A stretch of DNA of 64,000 nucleotides from JABMMZ01 sp964438995. Lineage in GTDB: Bacteria > Bacteroidota > Bacteroidia > NS11-12g > UBA955. The position numbers and the translations under genes are program-made. Positions within the stretch are counted from its first letter, which is position 1, and the number at the start of each line of letters is the position of its first letter. Where the stretch lies: NCBI GenBank assembly GCA_964438995.1, contig CAYTMQ010000001.1:558001-622000 (forward strand), read 5' to 3'. This document shows, piece by piece, positions 33,310 through 42,060 of the stretch. The notes beneath the pieces were generated by a model. The model was not told the origin of the DNA. It worked only from the letters and a program-made list of their open reading frames with translations, and ran no database searches.

Positions 33310-33460
33310 TTCAATTTCAAACTTACTACAATTTGGATGTAATTGAAAAAAATTAAGTCTTTGAATCACAGAATTTAAATAGAATATTAAATGTTTTTTT
33401 AATTGATTGATAGGTTAAATAATGTCTAATCCTATACATTTGTTGCCAAAGTAAATCAGT

Positions 33461-34135
33461 ATGAAAAAACTAGAATCGTATTTGGATCTCGATTTTAAAG
33501 ATACCAATGTTATTTGGTTAAATAAGCAAGAGACGCTTAGAAAACTAATAGGTTACTTAGGGGTTTTTCTTCCAGTTTTGTTACCATTGGTGGTATTTAT
33601 AGATATTGGAGATCCAGTGCCACAAGACTCTATAAGCCATTACTATTATACCAGAGCCAATCCAATATTGATAAGTATTGTAAGTTTATTGGCCTTTTTT
33701 CTTTTGGTATACAAAGGGTACGACAGGAGGGATTTTGTGGTATCGTCGTTGGCCGGAATTTTTGCATTGATGTTGTTGATATTCCCAACCAGCAATATCA
33801 CTTTAGAGTGTCCAATGCCGGCATATCATCCATCAGTAACCAAATTAAAAGAGAGTGCATTTAGGGTAGGATTGCATTATGCTTCAGCCGCTATATTTTT
33901 ATTGTCATTGGCATATATGTCCTATTTTCAATTTACTCAGACCAAGCACAAGAAACAGCGCATTTGGATATATAGAACTTGCGGGATTGTCATGGTTTTA
34001 GCCATTGCCGTAGTTGGCATAGGTTCTTTGTTGCATTGGGACAAAGCCTTTGAAGATTGGAATTTGACCTACTGGATGGAGACATTAGCCATAGAAGCAT
34101 TCGGGATATCTTGGTTGGTGAAGGGTAGGAAGTAA
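33461..34135 (+). CDS. Multi-pass membrane protein, DUF998-like
   Basis: The 224-residue protein has six predicted membrane helices (starting near residues 27, 69, 95, 135, 172 and 205) and conserved polar segments between them, DSISHYYYTRANPI (58-71) and YKGYDRRD. The DSISHYYYT motif and topology recall DUF998/Frag1-type integral membrane proteins of Bacteroidota. No transport signature is visible. It is a single gene between the convergent aldolase and a secreted protein gene. Confidence 0.65.
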   Translation: MKKLESYLDLDFKDTNVIWLNKQETLRKLIGYLGVFLPVLLPLVVFIDIGDPVPQDSISHYYYTRANPILISIVSLLAFFLLVYKGYDRRDFVVSSLAGIFALMLLIFPTSNITLECPMPAYHPSVTKLKESAFRVGLHYASAAIFLLSLAYMSYFQFTQTKHKKQRIWIYRTCGIVMVLAIAVVGIGSLLHWDKAFEDWNLTYWMETLAIEAFGISWLVKGRK

Positions 34136-34159
34136 TCAATAATAAATACAATAATCGTA

Positions 34160-34948
34160 ATGAAACATATTTCAAAAATAACAAAGCTTATTTTTTGCTT
34201 TTTAATCTTATGCAGTGGAAAATGCAATGAGACCAAGGTAAAAGCAAATGAAATTAAATTTGAATCAATAGAACTATTTTATTTAGCACCAGATAACCCA
34301 AGAGAAGAAATGCATGTCTGGAAATCTATTATTCAAATTAGCGATACATCAGGTGTTATAAAGAATTTTTTAGATCAATTTGCTACTGATGCCACTGACA
34401 CACAAATTAGACGATTAAATCAATCATCCCCTTCGCCAAATTTTGATTACAAAATTCATTTCAATACTTTGAATTATCCGAGTGATTGTAATTTAAAAGA
34501 TGAAAGCTACCATAGATTTTTGATTTCTGAGAACGAAAAGATTTCGGAGCTTGGTTATTTTACTGCTAAACAAAGTAGATTTCCACCTCCATTTGGCGGG
34601 AGTATCACCAATAGAAATTCTAATATGAGTCAAGAGAATTTGGCTGATTTGTACGATTTGTCAATTATTAAACTAAATAGAAAGGGACAAAACCTGGAAA
34701 TCAGTTGTGAAATAAGAGAATCAAAAGGATGTAAGGAAATGAGGATAGAAAAGTTAAGTATTGGCAGCAACAGTTTTTATGCATTGCAAATCATTAAAGC
34801 AACAGATGATTTGCAAAATGTAGAAATAAAATTTACTAAAACTATAGAAAAATTCGACTCAAGTTTGCCAATAGTAATGTATTTCTTAGGAGATGAAATG
34901 TACATTGATTTTAAGAAAGAATGTATAAAGAAAGAAGCCTTTTTTTAA
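34160..34948 (+). CDS. Hypothetical exported protein (262 aa)
   Basis: A 262-residue protein with a clear export signal (residues 1-20, basic then LIFCFLILC). The Cys residues at the end (LCSGKC) do not form a canonical lipobox, so it may be cleaved by either signal peptidase. The rest is mostly polar with scattered strands, without a recognisable domain. It begins 24 bp after the membrane-protein stop, so the two may share a transcript. Confidence 0.65.
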   Translation: MKHISKITKLIFCFLILCSGKCNETKVKANEIKFESIELFYLAPDNPREEMHVWKSIIQISDTSGVIKNFLDQFATDATDTQIRRLNQSSPSPNFDYKIHFNTLNYPSDCNLKDESYHRFLISENEKISELGYFTAKQSRFPPPFGGSITNRNSNMSQENLADLYDLSIIKLNRKGQNLEISCEIRESKGCKEMRIEKLSIGSNSFYALQIIKATDDLQNVEIKFTKTIEKFDSSLPIVMYFLGDEMYIDFKKECIKKEAFF

Positions 34949-35035
34949 ATACAATAACAAGCAGTTTTTAACGTAAAATTTATTTGCTTTTTAATTTTAT
35001 TTATCATTTAATTTGATAAATAAATTACGCAGCTT

Positions 35036-35887
35036 ATGAATACCAAACACTACAAATTCTATCTATTTGTCTTCTTGTTCGTTAACTACACGAACCAAGT
35101 AAAATCTCAAAACCAGTATGTGGCGTGGACCATTGGGTTAAAGGGCGGGAATATGTATTATGATCCTTTTATCTTTAGATTTACTCCAACTGCTGGACCA
35201 GGTTCTCAAATTAAATACACATCAGATGCCAATGACGAATACAACTACAAGAATATTAGAATAGCAATTGAAGCTATTACCCCAAAATTCATGTATCAAG
35301 TTGGCTCAAATCTGCCTCTCAAATGGAGCGATTTCAAAGTGAATCAATACATGAAAGGCAAAAATACTGATTATGTTGAAATGCGATTTGCTCGCGCAAT
35401 TGCAGGAAAGAAAGCCTTGGTGTTTTATGTTGGAGCACAATTCGATTTATATAAATTTGAAAACATGAATACCTATGGCGCTTATCCCCGCGGAGCATAT
35501 TATTCTACTGGTAGTTTAGAAGGAGAGAGTTATGTCGATAAATTTATTACTACAACAAGAGGATTGTCTGCTAGCTCTACCGTAAAAGCTGGAAAAGGTG
35601 CTTTTTTTAGATTGAGTTATTTACACAATTGGATGTCCAATAAGTCGTATAACCAAAAGGGCAGGAACAACCAATTTGAATTGTTTTATTATAAAACATT
35701 TAAAACAAAAGGAAAAGGTAATGTGGGTTTCAATCTTGGACTAGTGGCTCAGAATACCGTTATTGATGCCTTCAACATGGATCAATACATTACAACCAAT
35801 TCTGGCACCAAGGCAGCTCCAGAAATTCGCTATAAGAATTTGAGTTTCGTTGCGAATATCAATATTCCATTTAAGTTTTGGGATTGA
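35036..35887 (+). CDS. Hypothetical outer-membrane or secreted protein (283 aa)
   Basis: The 283-residue protein starts with a signal peptide (residues 1-24, ending near VKSQ). It then alternates short strands with Gly-, Tyr- and Asn-rich turns, as in outer-membrane beta-barrels (ALVFYVGAQFDLYKFEN, AFFRLSYLHNWM, NVGFNLGLVAQN). The last residues, FVANINIPFKFWD, end with aromatic residues as barrel strands do. No family is recognised. It converges with cutC with a 3-bp gap. Confidence 0.65.
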   Translation: MNTKHYKFYLFVFLFVNYTNQVKSQNQYVAWTIGLKGGNMYYDPFIFRFTPTAGPGSQIKYTSDANDEYNYKNIRIAIEAITPKFMYQVGSNLPLKWSDFKVNQYMKGKNTDYVEMRFARAIAGKKALVFYVGAQFDLYKFENMNTYGAYPRGAYYSTGSLEGESYVDKFITTTRGLSASSTVKAGKGAFFRLSYLHNWMSNKSYNQKGRNNQFELFYYKTFKTKGKGNVGFNLGLVAQNTVIDAFNMDQYITTNSGTKAAPEIRYKNLSFVANINIPFKFWD

Positions 35888-35890
35888 AGT

Positions 35891-36595
35891 TTATAACAAA
35901 CAACTTCTCAATTCTTGTATGTCTGATAAGCTACTATAGCTGACTTCATCTTTAAACTTTGTATTTAAACTACCTTTATTAGAGATTGCGCTTGTCTTAC
36001 ACGTTGTATGAATTTCTCTGCATCCAGTGTAATCAATAATGTCATGTGCGTTTTGTGCAGTTACTCCAGCGCCTGGCATAATGATGATGTCTTTGCCATA
36101 GGTTGATTGCATGTGTTTTAAATTGTCTAATCCTTCCATGACATGTAAGGCACCACCACTGCTTAAAATGCGCTCGAAACCAAGTTCAACAATTTGTTTG
36201 GTTGAGAGCATTATGTCAGCACTTCTGTCTATAGCTCTATGAAATGTTGCTGGTCCGTTCCAAAGTTTAAGTAGCTCTTTACAAATGTCTTGATCGACTT
36301 CACCACTGCGGTTTAAGACACCAAAGACAATGCCCTGAACACCTACTGATTTGCAGTATTCTATATCAGATTGCATGATGTCTATTTCTGAAGCTGTATA
36401 ACAAAAATCACCACCCCTTGGTCGTATCATAACGTAAACAGGTATAGACAACAAAGTTGACCGTTTAATCATACCTGCAGAAGGTGTGCAACCTCCATCA
36501 GCTAAGTTCTCAAAAAGCTCTATTCTATCTGCCCCGCCTAATGATGCATTCAGGCACGACTGCCACGAATTCGCGGCGATTTCTAATGTAATCAT
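35891..36595 (-). CDS. cutC: CutC-family copper homeostasis protein
   Basis: The 234-residue TIM-barrel protein opens with LEIAANSWQSCLNASLGGAD and RIELFENLADGGCTPSAGMI, the CutC signature, followed by VYVMIRPRGGDFCY and TFHRAIDRSAD. It overlaps the asparaginase gene by four bases (ATGA at 36592-36595), so they form a coupled pair. CutC has been linked to copper tolerance, but the biochemical role is not settled. Length and motifs are complete. Confidence 0.93.
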   Translation of the reverse strand: MITLEIAANSWQSCLNASLGGADRIELFENLADGGCTPSAGMIKRSTLLSIPVYVMIRPRGGDFCYTASEIDIMQSDIEYCKSVGVQGIVFGVLNRSGEVDQDICKELLKLWNGPATFHRAIDRSADIMLSTKQIVELGFERILSSGGALHVMEGLDNLKHMQSTYGKDIIIMPGAGVTAQNAHDIIDYTGCREIHTTCKTSAISNKGSLNTKFKDEVSYSSLSDIQELRSCLL

Positions 36596-37611
36596 TTTCT
36601 GAAATGGTGTTCAGATTCTACTTTAATTAAACCTTCTCTGGTCGTTACTCCATAATCAAATCCTTTGTGCAAAGAATAAGAACCATACTCACCTTCTTTG
36701 TTGATGGCGATGAAACCAACTTGTAATTTTTTAATGTCTTTTGGTGATGATTCAATGATGCGTTCTACAGCTTTTTTACAGGCCTTTTCTGGACTATAAC
36801 CTCTACGCATAAATTCAACGACTAAGAAACTGCCACATATTCTTATGACTTCTTCTCCCTGTCCAGTAGCAGTTGCTGCACCAACATTATTGTCTACATA
36901 CAAACCAGCGCCGATAATAGGAGAGTCGCCAACACGACCGCGCATTTTAAATGCCATGCCGCTAGTTGTACATGCACCAGATAAGTTGCCTTCGCTATCC
37001 ATAGCTATCATGCCAATGGTGTCGTGGTTGAATTCTCCAGATTCTAGAATTTCTGGAGGCATAGGACCACCTTTCTTTTCAATATTGATAATGGGTTGGT
37101 ATTCGCTTTTTTTCAGCCACTCTTTATATGCCTTTTCAGCATGGTCGCTAAGCTTAGTTGGCATTAAGACATCACCTTGAGACAAAGCAAACGATTGTGC
37201 ACCTTCGCCAACTATCATCACATGTGGCGTTTTTTCCATCACCAAACGTGCTGTGTGAATCGGACTTTTGATGCGCTCTAATGCAGCAACTGAGCCTATT
37301 TCAAACTTGTGGTTCATAATAGAAGCATCAAGTGTTACAATGCCTTCTCTATCAGGATTAGCTCCCAGTCCGACGCAACAATTGTTAACATCATTTTCAG
37401 AAACCTGAACACCTCTTTCAACTGCATCCAGAGCACTTCCATTGTTTCTTAGTATATCCCAAGCAACGGTATTAGCAGTCTGACTTTGATTGTACCAAGT
37501 ACTAAGAACAATAGGTTTAACTATTTTCTCTTTTGATTTTGCATTCAGTTTCTTAGCGCTAATGGCTATAGTGCTCAATCCAAGTAAACGGAGTATTTCC
37601 CTGCGATTCAT
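36592..37611 (-). CDS. Glycosylasparaginase (N4-(beta-N-acetylglucosaminyl)-L-asparaginase)
   Basis: A 339-residue Ntn-hydrolase that removes the sugar chain from glycosylated Asn after protein breakdown. The autocleavage site is HDTIGM with T198 as the new N-terminal nucleophile; the substrate loop MRGRVGDSPIIGAGLY and the ATATGQGEEVIR segment are present. The N-terminus (NRREILRLLGLSTIAIS) has a Tat-type twin-arginine signal, so it is periplasmic. It precedes and overlaps cutC. The best-known bacterial example is from a flavobacterium. Confidence 0.92.
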   Translation of the reverse strand: MNRREILRLLGLSTIAISAKKLNAKSKEKIVKPIVLSTWYNQSQTANTVAWDILRNNGSALDAVERGVQVSENDVNNCCVGLGANPDREGIVTLDASIMNHKFEIGSVAALERIKSPIHTARLVMEKTPHVMIVGEGAQSFALSQGDVLMPTKLSDHAEKAYKEWLKKSEYQPIINIEKKGGPMPPEILESGEFNHDTIGMIAMDSEGNLSGACTTSGMAFKMRGRVGDSPIIGAGLYVDNNVGAATATGQGEEVIRICGSFLVVEFMRRGYSPEKACKKAVERIIESSPKDIKKLQVGFIAINKEGEYGSYSLHKGFDYGVTTREGLIKVESEHHFRK

Positions 37612-37752
37612 ACAGCGAATATAGGGAAGTGATTGGATAATTCATTCAATTTTTAACTTGAAGAAGTCAGTTGCAATCTTGTTGAACTACTTGTTGGTAA
37701 TGAAGAAAGAAAGTTAATTTTTAGCAAAGAATAAATAAGTCAACAAAATTGA

Positions 37753-38823
37753 CTAATCTCTTCTGTAAAAAGTGTACTTGAATGTTTTATAGGAAAAAAG
37801 TCTATTTTGTTTGTATCCCATAATTTCAGTTACTAATCCTTGCTCGTTATAAGTGTATTTTGAACTGGTTATAATAGGCTTTTTACTAAAATTATTGGTA
37901 TCGTTTTCTTCAATAATTTGATGCAAGGCATTGTATCTTGTGAACTTTGATGACAAGTGTTTGCCTTTTATATTCCCGTCCCAATAATATCTGCTTGCTA
38001 TTTTATTGTTGATGTAAGTATACTCAATGTGGTATTTTAGTTCTTCGTCTTTGCCATGATAATAATTCGATTCCAATATCTTTAAGTTGGAGTCTTGTAC
38101 TGTTACCCACTTGAATGGTTCTCCTCTGTAATCAAAACTTACTGTGCTTGAAATTATCTTGCCATCATTGGTGTATGTTTTTGATGTACAATAACTGGTG
38201 GTATCCTTAGATTTGTGTATGGTTCCGATATCATCACATTCATAATTCCAGAACCGTATTAGTTTATGCTTACGAGAATACAATGAGGTATTTTTGAGTT
38301 TTCCTTTCGAATAATCGTAAACGAAGTATTGCGTTAATCGATTTTTCTTATCAAAATAATGGCTCATGTGGATGAAGCTGTCTTTGTATGTGAAAGTATT
38401 GATAGAAGTTAATTTGCCACTCTTTTTGTAATTGTAAATACACGTTACTTGATGATGCTCATTGTAAGTTGCATACTTGCTAATGGTATTGTAACGCGGA
38501 CCTTTATTTCTGAAATAAATGTCGTTGTGAGGATTCCTCAATGCATAATTAAATAGGTCAATTTTTGCTTTTGAAGAAGAATCTGAGAACCTTATGTACA
38601 TATTTAATAGACCTTTTTCAGTGAATTGATAAATGGATCTATTAGAACTGGTTTTGCCTTTTGAATTGTAATATAAGGTTACAGTAGCAACTTCAGATAC
38701 TTTGTTTTTGACAATGATAGAATCATCGTTGTCAAATTTATTGTACTCTACCATTTGGTTGTACTGAGCATGCAGAGAAATGGAAATAAAAAAGATAATT
38801 GGAAGCGCTAATTTTAATTTCAT
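37753..38823 (-). CDS. Secreted protein with YD/RHS-like strand repeats (356 aa)
   Basis: The 356-residue product has a signal peptide (ending near LHAQ, residue 19) and a long run of short strand-turn units with Tyr and Asn (TVTLYYNSKGK, TSIYQ-like units, CIYNYKKSGK, FVYDYSKGK, YTYINNKIASRYY, KYTYNEQGLVTEIMGY). This resembles YD or RHS-type repeats or the MORN-variant proteins nearby, but no toxin domain or T9SS tail is seen. Function unknown; a surface or periplasmic binding scaffold is likely. Confidence 0.65.
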   Translation of the reverse strand: MKLKLALPIIFFISISLHAQYNQMVEYNKFDNDDSIIVKNKVSEVATVTLYYNSKGKTSSNRSIYQFTEKGLLNMYIRFSDSSSKAKIDLFNYALRNPHNDIYFRNKGPRYNTISKYATYNEHHQVTCIYNYKKSGKLTSINTFTYKDSFIHMSHYFDKKNRLTQYFVYDYSKGKLKNTSLYSRKHKLIRFWNYECDDIGTIHKSKDTTSYCTSKTYTNDGKIISSTVSFDYRGEPFKWVTVQDSNLKILESNYYHGKDEELKYHIEYTYINNKIASRYYWDGNIKGKHLSSKFTRYNALHQIIEENDTNNFSKKPIITSSKYTYNEQGLVTEIMGYKQNRLFSYKTFKYTFYRRD

Positions 38824-38916
38824 CTTTCAAAAATAAAGTGTTTGGTTATAAACTTATGTAGAATGTATAAAAATGTCAACTTTAAAACTTTTATTTAAAG
38901 AGATTGTTGTATCAGC

Positions 38917-39606
38917 ATGCAAAAGAATTTCATTGTTGCTGGGGGCTCATCTGGTATCGGTAAAGAACTGGTGCTTCAACTAAAAGCAGATGGTCACCAT
39001 GTCATTGTATTGTCTAGAACTAAGAAAGATTTGCCAGATGATGTGGAATTTCATTCAGTAGATTTTTCAAACGATGAATTGGAATTACCTGCCATTAGTT
39101 GCGAATTGTCAGGAATAGCTTATATGCCCGGGTCTATCAATTTAAAACCTTATAGAAGTGTTAAGAAAGATGAATTGATGAACGATTTCCGATTGAATGT
39201 TGTAGGAGCACTTGAATGCATTAAAAAGTATCAAGGCTACCTCAGCAAAGATGCTGCATCCATCGTGCTGATGAGTACAGTGGCGGTACAAACTGGAATG
39301 CCATATCACAGTATTGTTTCTGCAAGCAAAGGAGCTGTTGAAGGATTGACACGTTCGCTTGCCGCTGAAATGACACCTAAAGTAAGAGTAAACGCAATAG
39401 CACCATCTTTAACCAATACCCCATTGGCTGAGAAGTTGCTTAATACTGAAGATAAAATCCAATCTAGCAAAGACAGGCATCCATTAAAAACAATAGGTAA
39501 CGCCACTCACATTGCTGAAATGGCCAAATTTTTATTGAGTGATTCTTCACAATTTATCAGTGGACAAATTATTCATATCGATGGCGGTATGAGTGCTTTA
39601 AGATAA
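38917..39606 (+). CDS. SDR-family oxidoreductase with an altered active site
   Basis: The 229-residue Rossmann protein has the nucleotide motif GGSSGIG (9-15), an NVVGALE segment (about 94-100, where the structural Asn sits), and S120 in VLMSTVAV. The catalytic YxxxK should fall at residues 134-138, but the sequence is VSASK: K138 is kept and the Tyr is Val. Y130 sits four residues before. I recall a subgroup of Bacteroidota SDRs with a similar change, so this may be a family trait rather than a lesion. The C-terminal RHPLKTIGNATHIAEMAKFL and SGQIIHIDGG are classical. Substrate unknown. Confidence 0.85.
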   Translation: MQKNFIVAGGSSGIGKELVLQLKADGHHVIVLSRTKKDLPDDVEFHSVDFSNDELELPAISCELSGIAYMPGSINLKPYRSVKKDELMNDFRLNVVGALECIKKYQGYLSKDAASIVLMSTVAVQTGMPYHSIVSASKGAVEGLTRSLAAEMTPKVRVNAIAPSLTNTPLAEKLLNTEDKIQSSKDRHPLKTIGNATHIAEMAKFLLSDSSQFISGQIIHIDGGMSALR

Positions 39607-39635
39607 TTGAGTTTTTATATTTTTGTCGACTTTAT

Positions 39636-40017
39636 ATGCATCCCAATTTTGAAATTCTAAACAAAGAAATAGAACCACTAAAACATCAAGTTGTCAACCA
39701 CAAAGTCTATTCAGCCATACAATCTGCTGAAGACTTAAAAAGGTTTATGAAGTACCACATTTTTACAGTGTGAGAATTCATGTCTTTATTAAATAATTTA
39801 CAAAACCATCTAACTTGTACAGATGTACCTTGGGTGCCAAAAGGCTAATGGCAATCACATTCACCTTGCTTTTGAAATGACAGAAGACCTTCTGGGCAAT
39901 GATGAGCAAAAATGGGCTGAAGCAATAGATGCTGTAAAGGCTGCTTTGCAAATGAGAATCCATCTTTGGGATGGGGTTTACAAAGACATTATGATGAAAT
40001 CTGTGTTTAGTGCTTGA
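39636..40017 (+). pseudogene. Decayed DUF3050 (heme oxygenase-like fold) gene
   Basis: The frame from 39636 reads MHPNFEILNKEIEPLKHQVV and on to MKYHIF-TV, the N-terminus of a DUF3050 protein, then meets TGA where Trp is expected (V-W-E-F-M). The same frame continues after the stop as EFMSLLNNLQNHLTCTDVPW and ends at TAA after VPKG. A different frame then gives NGNHIHLAFEMTEDLLGNDE and QKWAEAIDAVKAALQMRIHL, the C-terminus of the family. About half of the usual 250-260 residues is missing between the two parts. So there is a nonsense change plus an internal frame-shifting deletion. Its end overlaps the convergent gene at 40007. Confidence 0.85.
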
Positions 40018-40384
40018 TTCTTTTCAAGAACAAACGACCTTTTAATCTTTTAGAACTTTGGTGTAAAGCCCAAAAAAGTGGCACCAATGAGGCGATAAAC
40101 AAAGTCATTTTAATCCAAAGCATGGTGCCAACTGGATCTCTTAGAGGTGTGTTTGAAAACAAAGCTTGAATATCTGAAGCCGAATTAGGCAATAGCATCA
40201 TCACAAAAATAAAACTTGCAAAAAGAGCATACAAAGAAATTTCAATGATCAATGCTAATTGTTTATGAGTTGATTGGTCGAGGGTGTTCGGTCCAAAAAG
40301 TGATTGGATGTCATCGATTCTTGCCTTTGGGTCTAAAAGGAAAGGATGAGCTTTAAGTTGATGCTCGTTCTGTTGACTGATCAT
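40007..40384 (-). CDS. Two-TM membrane protein (125 aa)
   Basis: The 125-residue protein has a cytoplasmic N-terminus, two membrane helices (about residues 42-65 and 89-108) and a basic tail (KRLKGRLFLKRIKH). The second helix reads TLFIASLVPLFWAL, close to TLFIVSIVPSLFSL in the protein at 31899-32297, and the first helices also align (LALIIEISLYALF with LVILEITAYSIS). No family known. It runs into the remains of the DUF3050 pseudogene, whose decay may have been tolerated or aided by this overlap. Confidence 0.65.
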   Translation of the reverse strand: MISQQNEHQLKAHPFLLDPKARIDDIQSLFGPNTLDQSTHKQLALIIEISLYALFASFIFVMMLLPNSASDIQALFSNTPLRDPVGTMLWIKMTLFIASLVPLFWALHQSSKRLKGRLFLKRIKH

Positions 40385-40935
40385 TTCGTGTTAACGCTTT
40401 GTTTTATTAGACATCAACTTTTCAAATGGGTTGCTTAAGCCGATGTAACTTGCCGCAAATATAAATACAAGCTAACGCTTAGGTACGCTAAGTACACTTG
40501 ATTCACTGTGAATAACATCCATGAAAGTTGTAATCTATGGATATAAATGTATGTTTAATTTTAAATTAGGCTATGATAATCAATCGTATACAAAATTTTC
40601 TGTCACCTAAAAAGGTGATTTTTACTATCTTGTACACTATTAAAAAAGACTGTGAATAAGTGAGTTATAAAATAAGCTTGACAAGCGGCTTTCAAAGCTT
40701 TGTAAGGTGCTGAAAATTTTAACGATAACACCATTTTAATTGTTTGTTGAAGGGGTTATCAATAGATAAAAAAGTTTAGGAAGTAAAATTAATGACCACA
40801 TTATCAATGATATACAAATCAAATGTCGACCAATTGCAGCATTTTAACGACTGGTTTTGTCGAATGTATTGAAAGCTGTTATTCATGTTAATGTTGTTTT
40901 TTACTTATACGAGTGTGTTAACAAAGTTCATTGAA
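40385..40935. other. Long intergenic region with one hairpin
   Basis: No gene is supported in this 550-bp stretch. TCACCT (40603-40608) and AGGTGA (40613-40618) form a 6-bp hairpin with an AAAA loop followed by five T, a terminator-like shape on the plus strand. Two copies of TGTGAATAA (reverse complement TTATTCACA, one change from a DnaA box) are at 40507 and 40651. They are too few to claim an origin, and no dnaA or dnaN is near. Confidence 0.5.
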
Positions 40936-41003
40936 GGGCGGGCAAACTGTTTTTTATTATTCATTAAAGTGTTGTTTATTTGCTCTATACTATCTGCCCG
41001 CCC
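40936..41003 (+). promoter_or_regulatory. Long-range 9-bp GC-rich inverted repeat before the dehydrogenase start
   Basis: GGGCGGGCA (40936-40944) and TGCCCGCCC (40995-41003) are exact inverted repeats 50 bp apart in otherwise AT-rich DNA. The right arm ends four bases before the ATG at 41008. In RNA the pair would close a large loop and hide the start site. A T-rich stretch follows the left arm. This looks like a leader control element of the dehydrogenase gene. Confidence 0.55.
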
Positions 41004-41007
41004 CGCA

Positions 41008-41970
41008 ATGATTAATCCTCAAACAGCCCAGGTGTTTATCATCGACGATTTTCATCCAATTTTCTTAGACAATCTATCTAAAGCCAATATCTCGTATTCT
41101 TATCAACCTGAAATCTCTAAGAACCAAGTACTAGAAAGTATTTACAATTCCCCTATTGTAGCTGTGAGAAGCAAAATCAATTTTGACAAAGAATTGATTG
41201 ACGCTTTACCGAATTTGAAATGCATAGCAAGAGGTGGAGCAGGTATGGATAATATCGATGAAGCTTATGCCACTTCAAAAGGTATAGAGTTGCTGAATGC
41301 TCCAGAAGGCAATAGAGATGCGGTTGCAGAACACACGATAGGTCTCTTGTTGGGCATGAGCAAAAAAATTGTAAAGTCGCACAAAGAGGTGAGCAATTTT
41401 GAATGGAAGAGAGAGGACAACAGAGGATGGGAAATCAAAAACAAAACGGTTGGAATTATAGGTTTTGGGCATACAGGTTCTATGGTGGCTAAGAAGTTGT
41501 CAGGATTTGATTGTCAGGTAATTACATACGATAAGTACAAACAAAACATTTCATCGCCTTATGCTACTCAAGTGTCTATGGATGAATTACTTATGACATC
41601 TGATGTCATCAGTTTTCATGTGCCATTGACCACTGAAACTCAAGGACTTTTGAATGACGAATTAATTAGAAAAATGAAGGATGGCGTGGTATTGTTAAAT
41701 ACTTCCAGAGGCAAAGTAGCCAATAACCACGATGTGATGAATGGAATAATTAGTGGAAAAATAAAAAGCTATGCTTGTGATGTGTTGGAGAATGAAAATT
41801 TCAAAAATTTAAGTGAAGAAGAAAAATCTCTGATTACGAATTTGACGTCTGGTAATCAAGTGATTATCACGCCGCATGTAGCTGGTTGGTCAACCGAAAG
41901 TTATTATAGGATAGCTGAAGTACTTTCTGAAAAAATTAAAAGGTTTACGATAAAACCAAAATTTATTTAG
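41008..41970 (+). CDS. D-2-hydroxyacid dehydrogenase (phosphoglycerate dehydrogenase-like)
   Basis: About 320 residues from the ATG at 41008. The frame could start at 40885, but that adds 41 residues unlike the family and covers the GC-rich inverted repeat, so the later start is used. The NAD motif GFGHTGSMVA follows VGIIG, and the catalytic Arg (LNTSRGKVANN or AVRSK region), Glu and His (TPHVAGWSTE) of the family are present. There is no ACT domain, so it is the short form. Family members oxidise 3-phosphoglycerate in serine synthesis or reduce other 2-keto acids; which one is not certain. No serC is adjacent. Confidence 0.85.
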   Translation: MINPQTAQVFIIDDFHPIFLDNLSKANISYSYQPEISKNQVLESIYNSPIVAVRSKINFDKELIDALPNLKCIARGGAGMDNIDEAYATSKGIELLNAPEGNRDAVAEHTIGLLLGMSKKIVKSHKEVSNFEWKREDNRGWEIKNKTVGIIGFGHTGSMVAKKLSGFDCQVITYDKYKQNISSPYATQVSMDELLMTSDVISFHVPLTTETQGLLNDELIRKMKDGVVLLNTSRGKVANNHDVMNGIISGKIKSYACDVLENENFKNLSEEEKSLITNLTSGNQVIITPHVAGWSTESYYRIAEVLSEKIKRFTIKPKFI

Positions 41971-41997
41971 ATGAAAGTTGATTAATCAAAAAAAAAC

Positions 41998-42018
41998 AGT
42001 GAAATTGCCTCACTTTTT
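41998..42018 (+). terminator. Short terminator after the dehydrogenase gene
   Basis: AGTGA (41998-42002) and TCACT (42010-42014) form a 5-bp stem with a 7-base loop, followed by a T run to 42018 and preceded by a run of A. The stem is short, so termination may be partial. It separates the dehydrogenase from the receptor operon that starts at 42061. Confidence 0.45.
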
Positions 42019-42060
42019 ATAGAAATTAATTAAAAGAAAAATTGTTATTGTAAAATAAAT

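Noticed and set aside
39636..39775. Selenocysteine or recoded TGA in the DUF3050 gene
   Set aside because: Trp is expected at that position, TGA is a normal stop elsewhere in the window, and the gene is also deleted further on.
40385..40884. Chromosomal origin of replication
   Set aside because: Only two imperfect DnaA-box-like sites (TTATTCACA) are present and none of the genes that commonly flank origins is nearby.
40885..41007. 41-residue N-terminal extension of the dehydrogenase
   Set aside because: The extension is unlike the family and is encoded by the leader with the inverted repeat; the ATG at 41008 gives the usual length.
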